Assembly: GCF_000935045.1 (NCBI RefSeq)
Contig: NZ_JYKS01000001.1
Coordinates: forward strand, 1-64,000
Source of the DNA: Pseudomonas sp. 10-1B
GTDB taxonomy: Bacteria; Pseudomonadota; Gammaproteobacteria; Pseudomonadales; Pseudomonadaceae
Direction of reading: 5' to 3'
Length of the DNA: 64,000 bases
The position numbers were made by a program, and so were the translations under genes. Under the pieces are notes generated by a model that had not been told where the DNA came from, ran no database searches, and saw nothing but the letters and a program-made list of their open reading frames with translations. Shown here in pieces: positions 33,041 through 41,205 of this stretch; position 1 is the first letter of the stretch; the number at the start of each line of letters is the position of its first letter.

Positions 33041-33526
33041 TCAGGCAAAGGCCGGCAGGCTGGCCATCTTGCCGCGGCAGTACACCATCGGCCGTGGTGC
33101 CTCTTGCGGGACGATCAGGTTGTGCACCTTGCCGACCATGATGGCGTGGTCGCCACCTTCATATTCACGCCACAGTTCGCACTCGATGACGGCGGTGGCG
33201 CCGGCCAGGATCGGGTTGCCCAGCTCGCTCGTGGACCATTCGATGCCGCTGGCCTTGTCCTTGCCCTTTTTGGCGAAGGCATAGGCTTCGGCCTGCTGTT
33301 CACCGGAAAGCAGGTGAATGGCGAAGCGCTTCTGCTTGATCAGCACAGGGTAGGAGTCGGATGTGTAGTTGGGGCAGAACAGCACCAGCGGCGGGTCCAT
33401 CGACAGGGAGGAGAAGGCGCTGGCGGTCAGGCCGACGACCGAGCCGTCGTCGTCCAGGGTGGTGATGACGGTAACGCCGGACGGGAAGGAGCCCAGGACG
33501 TGCTTGTAGACGGTTGCGTCGATCAT
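33041..33526 (-). CDS. flavin reductase, DIM6/NTAB type, copy 2
   Basis: This 161-residue reductase is the likely partner of the LLM monooxygenase encoded 75 bases downstream. GSFPSGVTVITT, GLTASAFSSLSMDPPLVLFC and GDHAIMVGKVHN match copy 1 at 28127 nearly word for word. ATG 33526 has AGAGGT 7 bases before it; the longer frame from 33610 would read through the operator. The pair probably arose by local duplication, with one copy in each operon of the island. Confidence 0.9.
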   Translation of the reverse strand: MIDATVYKHVLGSFPSGVTVITTLDDDGSVVGLTASAFSSLSMDPPLVLFCPNYTSDSYPVLIKQKRFAIHLLSGEQQAEAYAFAKKGKDKASGIEWSTSELGNPILAGATAVIECELWREYEGGDHAIMVGKVHNLIVPQEAPRPMVYCRGKMASLPAFA

Positions 33527-33582
33527 CGGGTGTACCTCTAAAGGGCTGCGGTGGTCCGCGGTTTTTATCGTTGATGTGTCTG

Positions 33583-33594
33583 ATGGTATACCGT
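33583..33594. promoter_or_regulatory. GntR-type operator before the flavin reductase-LLM operon
   Basis: ATGGTATACCGT, in the context TGTCTGATGGTATACCGTAA, differs by one base from the perfect palindrome at 31641. It is 57 bases upstream of the flavin reductase start. Confidence 0.7.
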
Positions 33595-33756
33595 AATACC
33601 TATTTTGCAAGCGGAATTTTCAAGCGTGGGTATTGCGCGATGAACGGCTAAAGGCCGCGTATACCGGGGGTTTGAGCGGTGAGGCGGTTTGTCGCAGGGG
33701 TTGCCCAAACAGATCAGTGGGCGTTTTTTCCTGCGGGTCAGTGTTGTCAAAAGTTT

Positions 33757-33776
33757 GGAATACCATAATATGGTCC
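33757..33776. promoter_or_regulatory. GntR-type operator before the NCS1 permease gene
   Basis: GGAATACCATAATATGGTCC contains ACCAT-AAT-ATGGT and shares ATACCATAATA with the other two sites. It is 68 bases upstream of the permease start. The spacing differs from the TGGTATACCA sites, so binding may be weaker. Confidence 0.55.
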
Positions 33777-33843
33777 GCAGCTGAGAGGCCGCCTAGATGC
33801 GGTTTCCTTACAAAGATAAAAACGACCTTTCGAGCTGAATCCT

Positions 33844-35250
33844 ATGTCCCAACCGTCGTCGCAACACCAGTTTGTCGAGAATCACACGGTCGATTACGTT
33901 CCACCTGCCGAGCGCCATGGGAAGGCGCGCGACCTGTTCACCCTCTGGTTCAGTACCAACATTGCGCCACTGCCCATCCTCACCGGCGCCATGGTGGTGC
34001 AGGTGTTCCACCTGAACCTGTTGTGGGGCCTGGTCGCCATCGTGCTGGGTCATCTGCTCGGTGGCGTGGTCATCGCCCTGGCCTCTGCGCAAGGGCCGCA
34101 GCTGGGCATTCCGCAGATGGTGCAGAGCCGCGGCCAGTTCGGCCGCTACGGCGCCTTGCTGATCGTGTTCTTCACCGCGCTGATCTATGTCGGCTTCTTC
34201 ATCTCCAACATCGTCCTGGCGGGCAAGACCATCCATGGCATCACCCCCAGCGTGCCGATGCCGGGCGCGATCGTGATCGGTGCCCTGAGCGCCACTGCCA
34301 TCGGTGTGATCGGCTACCGCTTCATCCACGTCCTCAACCGCATCGGTACCTGGGTGATGGGTTCGGCACTGCTGGCCGGCTTCATCATGATGTTCATCCA
34401 GGAGCTGCCGGCCGACTTCTTCAGCCGTGGCGCCTTCAACCTGTCGGGCTTCATTGCCACCGTATCGCTGGGGGTGATCTGGCAGATCAGCTTCTCGCCG
34501 TACACCTCTGACTATTCGCGCTACCTGCCGCGTGAAGTAGGCATTGCCAAGCCGTTCTGGGCTACTTACTTCGGCGCTACCCTGGGCACCATCCTGTGCT
34601 TCAGCTTTGGTGCTGTGGCGGTGCTGTGCGTGCCGGAAGGCACCGATGCGATGGACGCGGTCAAGCAGGCCACCGGCTGGCTGGGCCCAGTCCTGATGGT
34701 GCTGTTCCTGCTCAACATCATCAGCCACAACGCCCTCAACCTGTATGGGGCGGTGCTGTCGATCGTCACCGCGATCCAGACCTTCATTGCCGAGTGGACG
34801 CCGAGCATCAAGGTGCGGGTGATCCTGGCGTCGGTGATCCTGGTGGGCTGCGGGCTGGTGGCGTTGAATGCCTCGGCGGACTTCATCGGCCAGTTCATCG
34901 GCCTGATCCTGGCGCTGTTGCTGGTGCTGGTGCCGTGGGCGTCGATCAACCTGATCGACTTCTACCTGATCAAGAAGGGCCAGTACGACATCGCCTCGAT
35001 CTTCAGCGCCGACGGCGGCATCTATGGCCGCTTCAACCACCACGCGATCATTGCCTATGCCTGCGGGATCCTGGTGCAACTGCCGTTCGCCAACACGTCG
35101 CTGTACGTGGGGCCATACTCGAACATTGTCGAAGGGGCTGACCTGTCGTGGCTGTTCGGCTTGCTGGTGACGGTGCCGCTGTATTACTGCCTGGCGACTC
35201 GCGGCAAGGCTGCCGGGAAGGTGGGGCGGGTTGTCGGTGTCAATGACTGA
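33844..35250 (+). CDS. NCS1-family permease, copy 2, of the catabolic island
   Basis: This 468-residue importer has about 12 membrane segments and the NCS1 motifs STNIAPLPILTGAMVVQVF, GPQLGIPQMVQSRGQFGRYG, SPYTSDYSRYLP and SHNALNLYGAVLS. It is a paralogue of the permease at 19922, with close similarity along the whole length. Members carry cytosine, purines, allantoin, hydantoins or thiamine. Because it is divergent from the LLM operon and has a related operator, it probably imports the island's substrate. That argues for a nitrogen heterocycle. Confidence 0.88.
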   Translation: MSQPSSQHQFVENHTVDYVPPAERHGKARDLFTLWFSTNIAPLPILTGAMVVQVFHLNLLWGLVAIVLGHLLGGVVIALASAQGPQLGIPQMVQSRGQFGRYGALLIVFFTALIYVGFFISNIVLAGKTIHGITPSVPMPGAIVIGALSATAIGVIGYRFIHVLNRIGTWVMGSALLAGFIMMFIQELPADFFSRGAFNLSGFIATVSLGVIWQISFSPYTSDYSRYLPREVGIAKPFWATYFGATLGTILCFSFGAVAVLCVPEGTDAMDAVKQATGWLGPVLMVLFLLNIISHNALNLYGAVLSIVTAIQTFIAEWTPSIKVRVILASVILVGCGLVALNASADFIGQFIGLILALLLVLVPWASINLIDFYLIKKGQYDIASIFSADGGIYGRFNHHAIIAYACGILVQLPFANTSLYVGPYSNIVEGADLSWLFGLLVTVPLYYCLATRGKAAGKVGRVVGVND

Positions 35251-35270
35251 TAGAGCGTTGTTGCAGTAAT

Positions 35271-35443
35271 TGGGGCTGCTTTGCAGCCCATCGCCGGCAA
35301 GCCAGCTCCCACCCGACCGCACAGCCCTCAAGCCATGTGCAGTACCTAGGGGAGCCTGGCTCCCACCCGACTGCACAGACCTCAAGCCATGTGCAGTACC
35401 TGTGGGAGCCTGGCTTGCCGGCGATGGGCCGCAACGCGGCCCC
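35271..35443. repeat. REP cluster with direct sub-repeats
   Basis: GGGGCTGCTTTGCAGCCC and a CATCGCCGGCAAGCCAGC core are followed by two CTCCCACCCGAC...CTCAAGCCATGTGCAGTACC units and a closing CTTGCCGGCGATGGGCC. It lies between converging permease and chemoreceptor genes. Confidence 0.75.
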
Positions 35444-35455
35444 GGCTGTTTCTGA

Positions 35456-37081
35456 TCAAACCTTGAACTGCGCCACCATGCCATTCAGGTCCACCGCCAG
35501 GCGCGACAAATCCTGCGCCGCCGCACTGGTCTGGTTCGCCCCCGCCGATGTCTGCATCGCCAGGTCCCGGATATTCACCAGGTTACGGTCCACCTCGCGC
35601 GCCACCTGCGCTTGTTCCTCCGAGGCACTGGCAATCACCAGGTTGCGCTGGTTGATCGAAGCGATCGCCTCGGCAATCACCTCCAACGCCTGACCGGCCC
35701 CTTGGGCTACTTCCAGCGTACCAGTGGCGCGGCCCTGGCTGCTGTGCATCGCCGTCACCGCCCGTTCGGTACCGTTCTGGATGCCGGCGATCATCTGCTC
35801 GATCTCCGCCGTCGACTGCTGGGTACGGTGGGCGAGGGCGCGTACCTCGTCGGCCACCACGGCAAAACCACGCCCGGCCTCGCCGGCACGGGCAGCTTCG
35901 ATGGCGGCGTTCAGTGCCAGCAGGTTGGTCTGCCCGGCGATCGCGCCAATCACATCCAGCACGCGGCTGATCTCATTGGCATTGCTGGCCAATTGTTCGA
36001 TCTCGGTCGAGGTGCCGGTCACGTCCGCCACCAGATGCTGGATGGAGGCCAGGGCCTGGTTGACCCGATCGCGACCATCGCGGGTGGTCTGGTCGGCGCC
36101 TTTCGAGGCGTCGGCGGTGCTGACCGCGTTGTTCGCCACTTCCTCGACGGCCGCAGTCATCTGGTTGACGGCTGTGGCTGCCTGGTCGATTTCCGCGCTT
36201 TGCTGATGCAGGCCGCGGCTGGTGTCTTCGGTGACGGTGTGCAGTTCTTCCGAGGCCGAGGCCAGTTGGTCGGACGAGGCGGCGATCTTGCGGATGGTGT
36301 CGCGCAAGCTGCCTTGCATGCGGCTCAGGGCGCGTAACAGCAGGGCCGGCTCGTCGCGGCCGAATACGCGGATGTCCTGGGTCAGGTCTCCGGTCGCCAC
36401 GCGTTCGGCCACGGCCAGCGCATCGGCCAGCGGCACGACGATACTGCGGGTGAGCAGGGTGGCAATGGCGGCCAGTGCCAGCATGATCACCAGCAACGAG
36501 GCAATCAGCGCGGTGGACGCCTGGGCTGCCACATCGCTGCTGCGCAGCGATGCCTGTTCGGCGCCTTTGCCGTTGTAGGCGATCAGTGCAGTCATGGCTT
36601 TCATCATGCTGTCGGCATACTGGGTGAGCGGGCCGCTGATCTGTTGCTTGGCATCATCCATGCGGCCGGCATCGATGGCCTGCAGTACCTGTGTCTGCAG
36701 GTCGAGGTATTGCTGATGGGCAGCGTTGAAGGTGTTGAACAGGGCGCGGTCGTCGTCGGCGATGATGGTGTCGTCGTAGTCCTTCAGGCTGTTCTTGAGT
36801 TCGGCATTGATGTCGTCGAGCAGCTGCAGGTTGCGGCGGCGTTCGCTGGGGTTGTCGTCCAGCGCGGCACGCAGGGTGATGGCGCGAGCGCGGCCGAGGT
36901 TGCTGCTGATTTCGCTGAGGGCTACCACGGCGGGCATCCAGGTGACCCGGATTTCGTCCGTGGCCTTGTCCATCTGCCGGGTTTCATAAAGTGCGATCAG
37001 GCCCATGAACAGGACCAGGATGCCCAACAGGGCGAACACGCTGGCAGCACGAATGCCGATCTTCAAATTCCTTAACTGCAT
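35456..37081 (-). CDS. methyl-accepting chemotaxis protein with four-helix sensor
   Basis: This 541-residue chemoreceptor has a first membrane segment at about 11-32, a periplasmic four-helix-bundle domain of about 155 residues, and a second segment at about 190-212. HAMP follows (about 213-265) and then the signalling coiled coil. The tip motif, [38 protein letters not shown] (quoted in family form as [18 protein letters not shown]), is complete. The ligand cannot be told. No pentapeptide CheR tether is present at the C-terminus. Its upstream DNA has three stacked palindromes. Confidence 0.92.
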   Translation of the reverse strand: MQLRNLKIGIRAASVFALLGILVLFMGLIALYETRQMDKATDEIRVTWMPAVVALSEISSNLGRARAITLRAALDDNPSERRRNLQLLDDINAELKNSLKDYDDTIIADDDRALFNTFNAAHQQYLDLQTQVLQAIDAGRMDDAKQQISGPLTQYADSMMKAMTALIAYNGKGAEQASLRSSDVAAQASTALIASLLVIMLALAAIATLLTRSIVVPLADALAVAERVATGDLTQDIRVFGRDEPALLLRALSRMQGSLRDTIRKIAASSDQLASASEELHTVTEDTSRGLHQQSAEIDQAATAVNQMTAAVEEVANNAVSTADASKGADQTTRDGRDRVNQALASIQHLVADVTGTSTEIEQLASNANEISRVLDVIGAIAGQTNLLALNAAIEAARAGEAGRGFAVVADEVRALAHRTQQSTAEIEQMIAGIQNGTERAVTAMHSSQGRATGTLEVAQGAGQALEVIAEAIASINQRNLVIASASEEQAQVAREVDRNLVNIRDLAMQTSAGANQTSAAAQDLSRLAVDLNGMVAQFKV

Positions 37082-37214
37082 GAAATGCTCCTTGACGGTG
37101 GCGTGCAGGCCTCAGGAGCTCGGGCGGATGGCCGGGTCACCGGTGTGGCGCCAGGCTCTGGAAGCGCTGCGGATTTGGATGTGTGCCTCACCCTCATTAA
37201 TAATTTTTTATTTG

Positions 37215-37301
37215 AATGATGCCATATGGCCATCATTGTTGACCAGTCATTCAATGTATGACTGGGCATGACAAAACCGCCATATCTTGACGGTTTTGTC
37301 A
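37215..37301. promoter_or_regulatory. three stacked inverted repeats upstream of the chemoreceptor gene
   Basis: In order: AATGAT-GCCATATGGC-c-ATCATT (37215-37237), CCAGTCAT-tcaatgt-ATGACTGG (37243-37265) and TGACAAAACCG ... CGGTTTTGTCA (37269-37301). The last one may be the terminator of the FAD oxidoreductase gene; the other two look like operator sites. Confidence 0.5.
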
Positions 37302-37311
37302 GGTATTTGAA

Positions 37312-38514
37312 TCACACGATTGCGATCATTGGGTCGGCAGCCGCCAAGGCCACGGCGCGGTCAGCGGCTGGTGGGTAGATCCATACCGAGTTGATCTGGC
37401 GCTTGAGATCCTTGCCTTCCTGGCCCTGCAGCTTCAGTTCGCGCTCCCAGCCTTCGCTGAATGCCGCGCCCCAGTCCCCCAGGTCCAGGCAGGTGACGTA
37501 CTTGGGCTGGCGGTACACCACCGGCTGCAGGCCGAGCAGGTCGGCCGCGGCGTTGTTGCCAGAGTGACGGCCCATGGGGATGGCGTGCTGGCAGGTCATC
37601 AGGGCGTGGTTGCCCAAATCGTCCACCGCAGCCCAGGCGGTGTCGCCGGTCGCGTACACGTGGTCCTGGCCCAGCACTTTCAGGTGGCCGTCCACTTTCA
37701 GCCGGCCGAAGTTGTCACGCTCGCCGCCAACCTGCGCGGTCAACGGGCTGGCTTTGACGCCGACAGTCCAGATCACGGTGTTGCTGGCAATGTGCTCGCC
37801 GTTGTCCAGCGTGACGCCAGCGGCATCGACGGCCACTACGCAGGCCCCCGCCAGCCACTCGACCCCGGCCTGTTCGCAGGCGGCGACGATCGATGGCGTG
37901 ATGCCCGCCCCCAATGCCGCGCCAACTTGCGCGCCACGGTCGACCACCACCACCCGCAACGCCGCCCCGGCGCCAAGGATCGCACGCAGGCGGGCAGGCA
38001 TTTCGGTCGCGGTTTCGATACCGGTAAAGCCACCGCCGCAGACCACCACGGTGTCACGCGCCGGCGAAGCGGGCAGGGCGGCCAGGCCGACCAGGTGCTG
38101 CTCCAGGCGCATGGCCGACTCCATCTGGTCGACATCGAACGCGTGTTCGGCCAGGCCCGGCACCGCTGGGCGTGCGACCTGGCTGCCGGCGGCAAGGATC
38201 AGGCGGTCGTAGGTGATCTGTTGCGGCTGGCCCTGGGCGTCGGTGTAGCTGACGCTACGCCCTTCGGTATCGATGCTGTCGGCGTTGCCCGGGATGAAGT
38301 GAATGCCTACGGCTTCGAACAGTTCGCCCAGCGGGGCCTTCATGCCATGCACGTCGGCTTCGTAGAAGCGCGGGCGAATGCGCAGTTCCGGTTGTGGCGC
38401 CAGCACGTTGATGCTGAGGTCGGCGCGCTGGGCCTGGTCGAACAGGCGCGCGGCGCTCAGTGCGCTCCAGACACCGGCAAAGCCGGCACCGATGATCAGG
38501 ATGTTCGATTTCAT
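37312..38514 (-). CDS. NDH-2-like NAD(P)/FAD-dependent oxidoreductase
   Basis: This 400-residue flavoprotein has two dinucleotide folds: FAD site IIGAGFAGVWSALSAAR at the N-terminus, and NAD(P) site VVCGGGFTGIETATEM near residue 160. ATGDTAWA holds the FAD ribityl contact. It resembles type II NADH dehydrogenases and related quinone reductases, though no C-terminal membrane helix is obvious. ATG 38514 has GTGGAG 9 bases upstream. It is divergent from an Rrf2 regulator with a perfect inverted repeat between them, so redox or Fe-S control is likely. Confidence 0.85.
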   Translation of the reverse strand: MKSNILIIGAGFAGVWSALSAARLFDQAQRADLSINVLAPQPELRIRPRFYEADVHGMKAPLGELFEAVGIHFIPGNADSIDTEGRSVSYTDAQGQPQQITYDRLILAAGSQVARPAVPGLAEHAFDVDQMESAMRLEQHLVGLAALPASPARDTVVVCGGGFTGIETATEMPARLRAILGAGAALRVVVVDRGAQVGAALGAGITPSIVAACEQAGVEWLAGACVVAVDAAGVTLDNGEHIASNTVIWTVGVKASPLTAQVGGERDNFGRLKVDGHLKVLGQDHVYATGDTAWAAVDDLGNHALMTCQHAIPMGRHSGNNAAADLLGLQPVVYRQPKYVTCLDLGDWGAAFSEGWERELKLQGQEGKDLKRQINSVWIYPPAADRAVALAAADPMIAIV

Positions 38515-38570
38515 GTAGGTGCTCCACAAGGTTCTAGGGGCTTCGAGGACGGGATAGGTGTCTCTCGAAT

Positions 38571-38595
38571 AACTACGACTGTATTGATCGTAGTT
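38571..38595. promoter_or_regulatory. inverted repeat, candidate Rrf2 operator
   Basis: AACTACGA-ctgtattga-TCGTAGTT is perfect in both 8-base arms. It lies 57 bases upstream of the FAD oxidoreductase start, in the control region shared with the Rrf2 gene. Confidence 0.65.
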
Positions 38596-38770
38596 TATGC
38601 ATGCAAGTCTTTTTTTCGACCCAGCGTCACCCCGTGCTGCTGTTCGACCGCCTGAATAGCTGTATTTATTGGGTTAAAGGGAAAAGTCAGGCCGACAGGC
38701 GGCGGCTTTGTGCTTTGCGCTACGCAGGCTATCAGCGTATTATTTGCGACAGATTTGGTCGGAGATAGCT

Positions 38771-39310
38771 ATGTCGCTCTACAGTGCTGGCGTTGAATAC
38801 GGCATCCATTGCCTGCTGTTCCTGGTGGACGAGCGCGGTGATTCGCGCGAGTCCAGCGTGCGCGACCTGGCGGAGTTGCAGGGCGTGCCCCAGGAATACC
38901 TGGCCAAGGTCTTCACCAAGCTGGCCCGCGCCGGGCTGGTGGCCGCCACTGAAGGCGTGCGCGGTGGCTTTCGCCTGGCGCGGCCGTCGGATGAGATCAC
39001 CGTGCTGGATATCGTCACTGCCATCGACGGGCCGAAGAAGATCTTCGACTGCCGGGAAATTCGCGAGCGCTGCGCGGTATTCGAAGGTTCGGCGCCAGGC
39101 TGGGCGACCGAGGGCACCTGCGCGATCCATGCAGTGATGCTGGGGGCGCAGAAGCGTATGGAGGAGGCGCTGGCGCAGCAGACCATCCTGGATCTGGCGC
39201 GTCGCTTTGGGCGCAAGGCGCCGGCCGAGTTCGGGCAGAAGGTCAATGCCTGGATGGGCGAGCGGCGGGAAGGTAAAGGGGCTGGGGATATTCCCGTCAG
39301 TCAGGTCTGA
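38771..39310 (+). CDS. Rrf2-family transcriptional regulator
   Basis: The 179-residue protein begins with MSLYSAGVEYGIHCLLFLVDE, here split as MSLYSAGVEYG and IHCLLFLVDE, and has the Rrf2 winged helix with VPQEYLAKVFTKLARAGLV and the GVRGGFRLARP wing. Three cysteines (FDCREIRERC and GTCAIH) are placed like the Fe-S ligands of NsrR and IscR. It may therefore sense NO, oxygen or redox state. ATG 38771 has GGAG 6 bases upstream. It is divergent from, and presumably represses, the FAD oxidoreductase gene. Confidence 0.9.
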   Translation: MSLYSAGVEYGIHCLLFLVDERGDSRESSVRDLAELQGVPQEYLAKVFTKLARAGLVAATEGVRGGFRLARPSDEITVLDIVTAIDGPKKIFDCREIRERCAVFEGSAPGWATEGTCAIHAVMLGAQKRMEEALAQQTILDLARRFGRKAPAEFGQKVNAWMGERREGKGAGDIPVSQV

Positions 39311-39320
39311 ATAGATTGGC

Positions 39321-39526
39321 TGTACTGGCCCTATCGCCGGCAAGCCAGCTCCCACCTCGACCGCATAGGCCTCAAGCCCTGTGCAGTACCTGTGGGAGCT
39401 GGCTTGCCGGCGATGAGGCCAGTCCAGGCAATACAAGACAGTTGCTCACACAGGCTGGCACATGGCTTGAGATCAATGCGGTCGGGGTGGGAGCTGGCTT
39501 GCCGGCGATAGGGCCAGTACAGGCAC
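39321..39526. repeat. REP cluster, near-duplicate of the one at 61504
   Basis: Starting with GGCCCTATCGCCGGCAAGCC and AGCTCCCACCTCGACCGCAT, about 120 bases match the cluster at 61504 almost base for base. A further GTGGGAGCTGGCTTGCCGGC copy closes it. It fills the gap between converging Rrf2 and AraC genes. Confidence 0.85.
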
Positions 39527-39534
39527 AGTAAGGT

Positions 39535-40446
39535 TCAGCGCCCCTCATGCTGACGCCGATACGCCCCCGGTTGCACCCCCACCGCCTTGGCAAACGCCCG
39601 GGTAAACGCTGCCACCGACTGATAGCCCACCTGAGCCCCTACTTGCTCCACGGTATTCCCCGCCCGCAACAACTGGCTGGCATGGCGCATGCGCAACGCC
39701 AGCAACACTTGCCCCGGCGACTGCCCCGCCAGTTCATTGAAGCGCTTGAAGAACGCCGACCGCGACAGCCCGGTGCAGGCGGCCATGCTTTCCAGGGTCC
39801 AGGTTTGCCCCGGTTGCTCGATCAACTGCTCCAGCAGCCTGGCAAACGTCGGCTGGCGGGCAAGCGCGACCAGCCCGCCCAGCGACTGCCCGGCATGCAC
39901 CTGCTGGCGCAGCACATACAGGAACAGCAAATGCGTCAGCCGCTCCAGCAACGCCTGTGACGGCCCGGTGGCGCGCCGGCATTCTTCCAGGATCAGCTCG
40001 AACAATGCCCGCGCCGCATGCCCGGCCGGTTCATCGGCGCGCAGCAGGATCCAGTCGGCCAGGCCTTCGACGATCAGCGATGACAACCCCGGCTTGAAGT
40101 GGAAGAAGCCACACACCAGCCCCACACCATCGCCCGCGTCGGCGTCCAGGGCCTGCATGCGCAGGCGCGGTTGTGCACAGGCGCCGGCCGGGTCCTGGTC
40201 ACTGGACAGGCGGTAGCCCAGGTCGCGCAGCAGGAACACCGCATCGCCGGCTTCCAGGCGCACCGCCTCGGCATGGCCGTCGATATGCAGCCAGCAGTGT
40301 CCTTGCACTACCAGGTGGAAGCTGGCCCGGCCCATGCCCTGGGTGCTGGCGTGCCAGCCGCCGCAGTAGCGGCCGACATGGAACAGGCTGGCATCGAGCT
40401 CCAGGCCCTCTAATAACCAATCGACAAGGTGGCTGGACGAAATCAT
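39535..40446 (-). CDS. AraC-family regulator with cupin-like N-terminal domain
   Basis: This 303-residue protein matches the AraC subgroup with an N-terminal cupin-like domain (about 15-190: GRASFHLVVQGHCWLHIDGH, LEAGDAVFLLRDLGY). The two helix-turn-helix units lie at about 200-298 (LESMAACTGLSRSAFFKRFNE, in parts, and VGYQSVAAFTRAFAKAVG). It is divergent from an AhpD-like gene with only 101 bases between them. Members in this arrangement usually activate the neighbouring oxidoreductase in response to small molecules. Confidence 0.88.
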   Translation of the reverse strand: MISSSHLVDWLLEGLELDASLFHVGRYCGGWHASTQGMGRASFHLVVQGHCWLHIDGHAEAVRLEAGDAVFLLRDLGYRLSSDQDPAGACAQPRLRMQALDADAGDGVGLVCGFFHFKPGLSSLIVEGLADWILLRADEPAGHAARALFELILEECRRATGPSQALLERLTHLLFLYVLRQQVHAGQSLGGLVALARQPTFARLLEQLIEQPGQTWTLESMAACTGLSRSAFFKRFNELAGQSPGQVLLALRMRHASQLLRAGNTVEQVGAQVGYQSVAAFTRAFAKAVGVQPGAYRRQHEGR

Positions 40447-40547
40447 CTAATGTAAAGACTCAGGAGCAAGGAAAGGCGACTGATGAATATGGAGGGTACT
40501 TCTTATAACCAACAGACTGTAGTGACACCCATCAAGGAGACCACTCC

Positions 40548-41108
40548 ATGTCCTCGCGCATTACTTTACACACTCTGCAGAGCGCCCCGGAAGCGGCCCG
40601 CCCGTTCCTCGAAAACGCCCAGAAGAACTCTGGCTTCATCCCCAACCTGCTGGGCGTGCTGGCCAACGCCCCGGCGGCGCTGGAAACCTACGTGACCGTT
40701 TCTGCGCTCAACGGCAAGTCCGAGCTGAGCCTGGCCGAGCGCGAAGTGGTGCAGTTGATTGCCGCCACCCAACATGGCTGCGACTTCTGTGTCGCCGGCC
40801 ACACGGCCGTGGCGCTGAACAAGGCCAAGCTGCCGCAGGAAGTGGTCGATGCCCTGCGTGCCCGCGGCGAGCTGCCCGATGCCCGTTACGAAACCCTGGC
40901 CGCGTTCGCCCGCGAAGTGATCGCCACCCGTGGCAATGTCAGCGAGGCCACCTACCAGGCCTTCCGCGCGGCCGGCTTCAGCGAAGGCAATGCCCTGGAA
41001 GTGATTCTGGGGGTGAGCCTCGCAACCCTGTGCAACTTTGCTAATGTGTTCGCCCAGACACCGCTGAACGACGAGCTTGGCAAGTATCGCTGGCAGCCTT
41101 CTGCGTAG
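40548..41108 (+). CDS. carboxymuconolactone decarboxylase / AhpD-like protein
   Basis: The 186-residue protein has the AhpD core: AEREVVQLIAATQHGCDFCVAGHTAVAL contains the CxxC pair (CDFC) and following histidine used by alkylhydroperoxidase-type proteins. The usual role is thiol-dependent peroxide or radical chemistry. CAAGGAG lies before the ATG. It is divergent from the AraC gene and 97 bases upstream of an acyl-CoA dehydrogenase-like gene, with a REP element between them. Its role in that locus is unknown. Confidence 0.87.
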   Translation: MSSRITLHTLQSAPEAARPFLENAQKNSGFIPNLLGVLANAPAALETYVTVSALNGKSELSLAEREVVQLIAATQHGCDFCVAGHTAVALNKAKLPQEVVDALRARGELPDARYETLAAFAREVIATRGNVSEATYQAFRAAGFSEGNALEVILGVSLATLCNFANVFAQTPLNDELGKYRWQPSA

Positions 41109-41114
41109 TCCGCA

Positions 41115-41184
41115 TGGGGCCGGCCGTGCCGCGCTCGTTGTAGGAGCGGCCTTGTGCCGCGAATGGGCCGCCAAGCGGCCCCGG
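41115..41184. repeat. single REP element
   Basis: GGGGCCGGCC ... GTAGGAGCGGCCTTGTGCCGCG ... GGGCCGCCAAGCGGCCCC, in parts, lying just ahead of the ribosome site of the next gene. Confidence 0.7.
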
Positions 41185-41205
41185 CGTTTTCAAAGGAGCA
41201 AGAAC

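Noticed and set aside
26688..35250. A true Rut (uracil) operon
   Set aside because: RutB (isochorismatase), RutC (RidA-like) and RutE (nitroreductase) counterparts are absent, the regulator is GntR and not TetR, and the permease is NCS1 and not of the RutG type.
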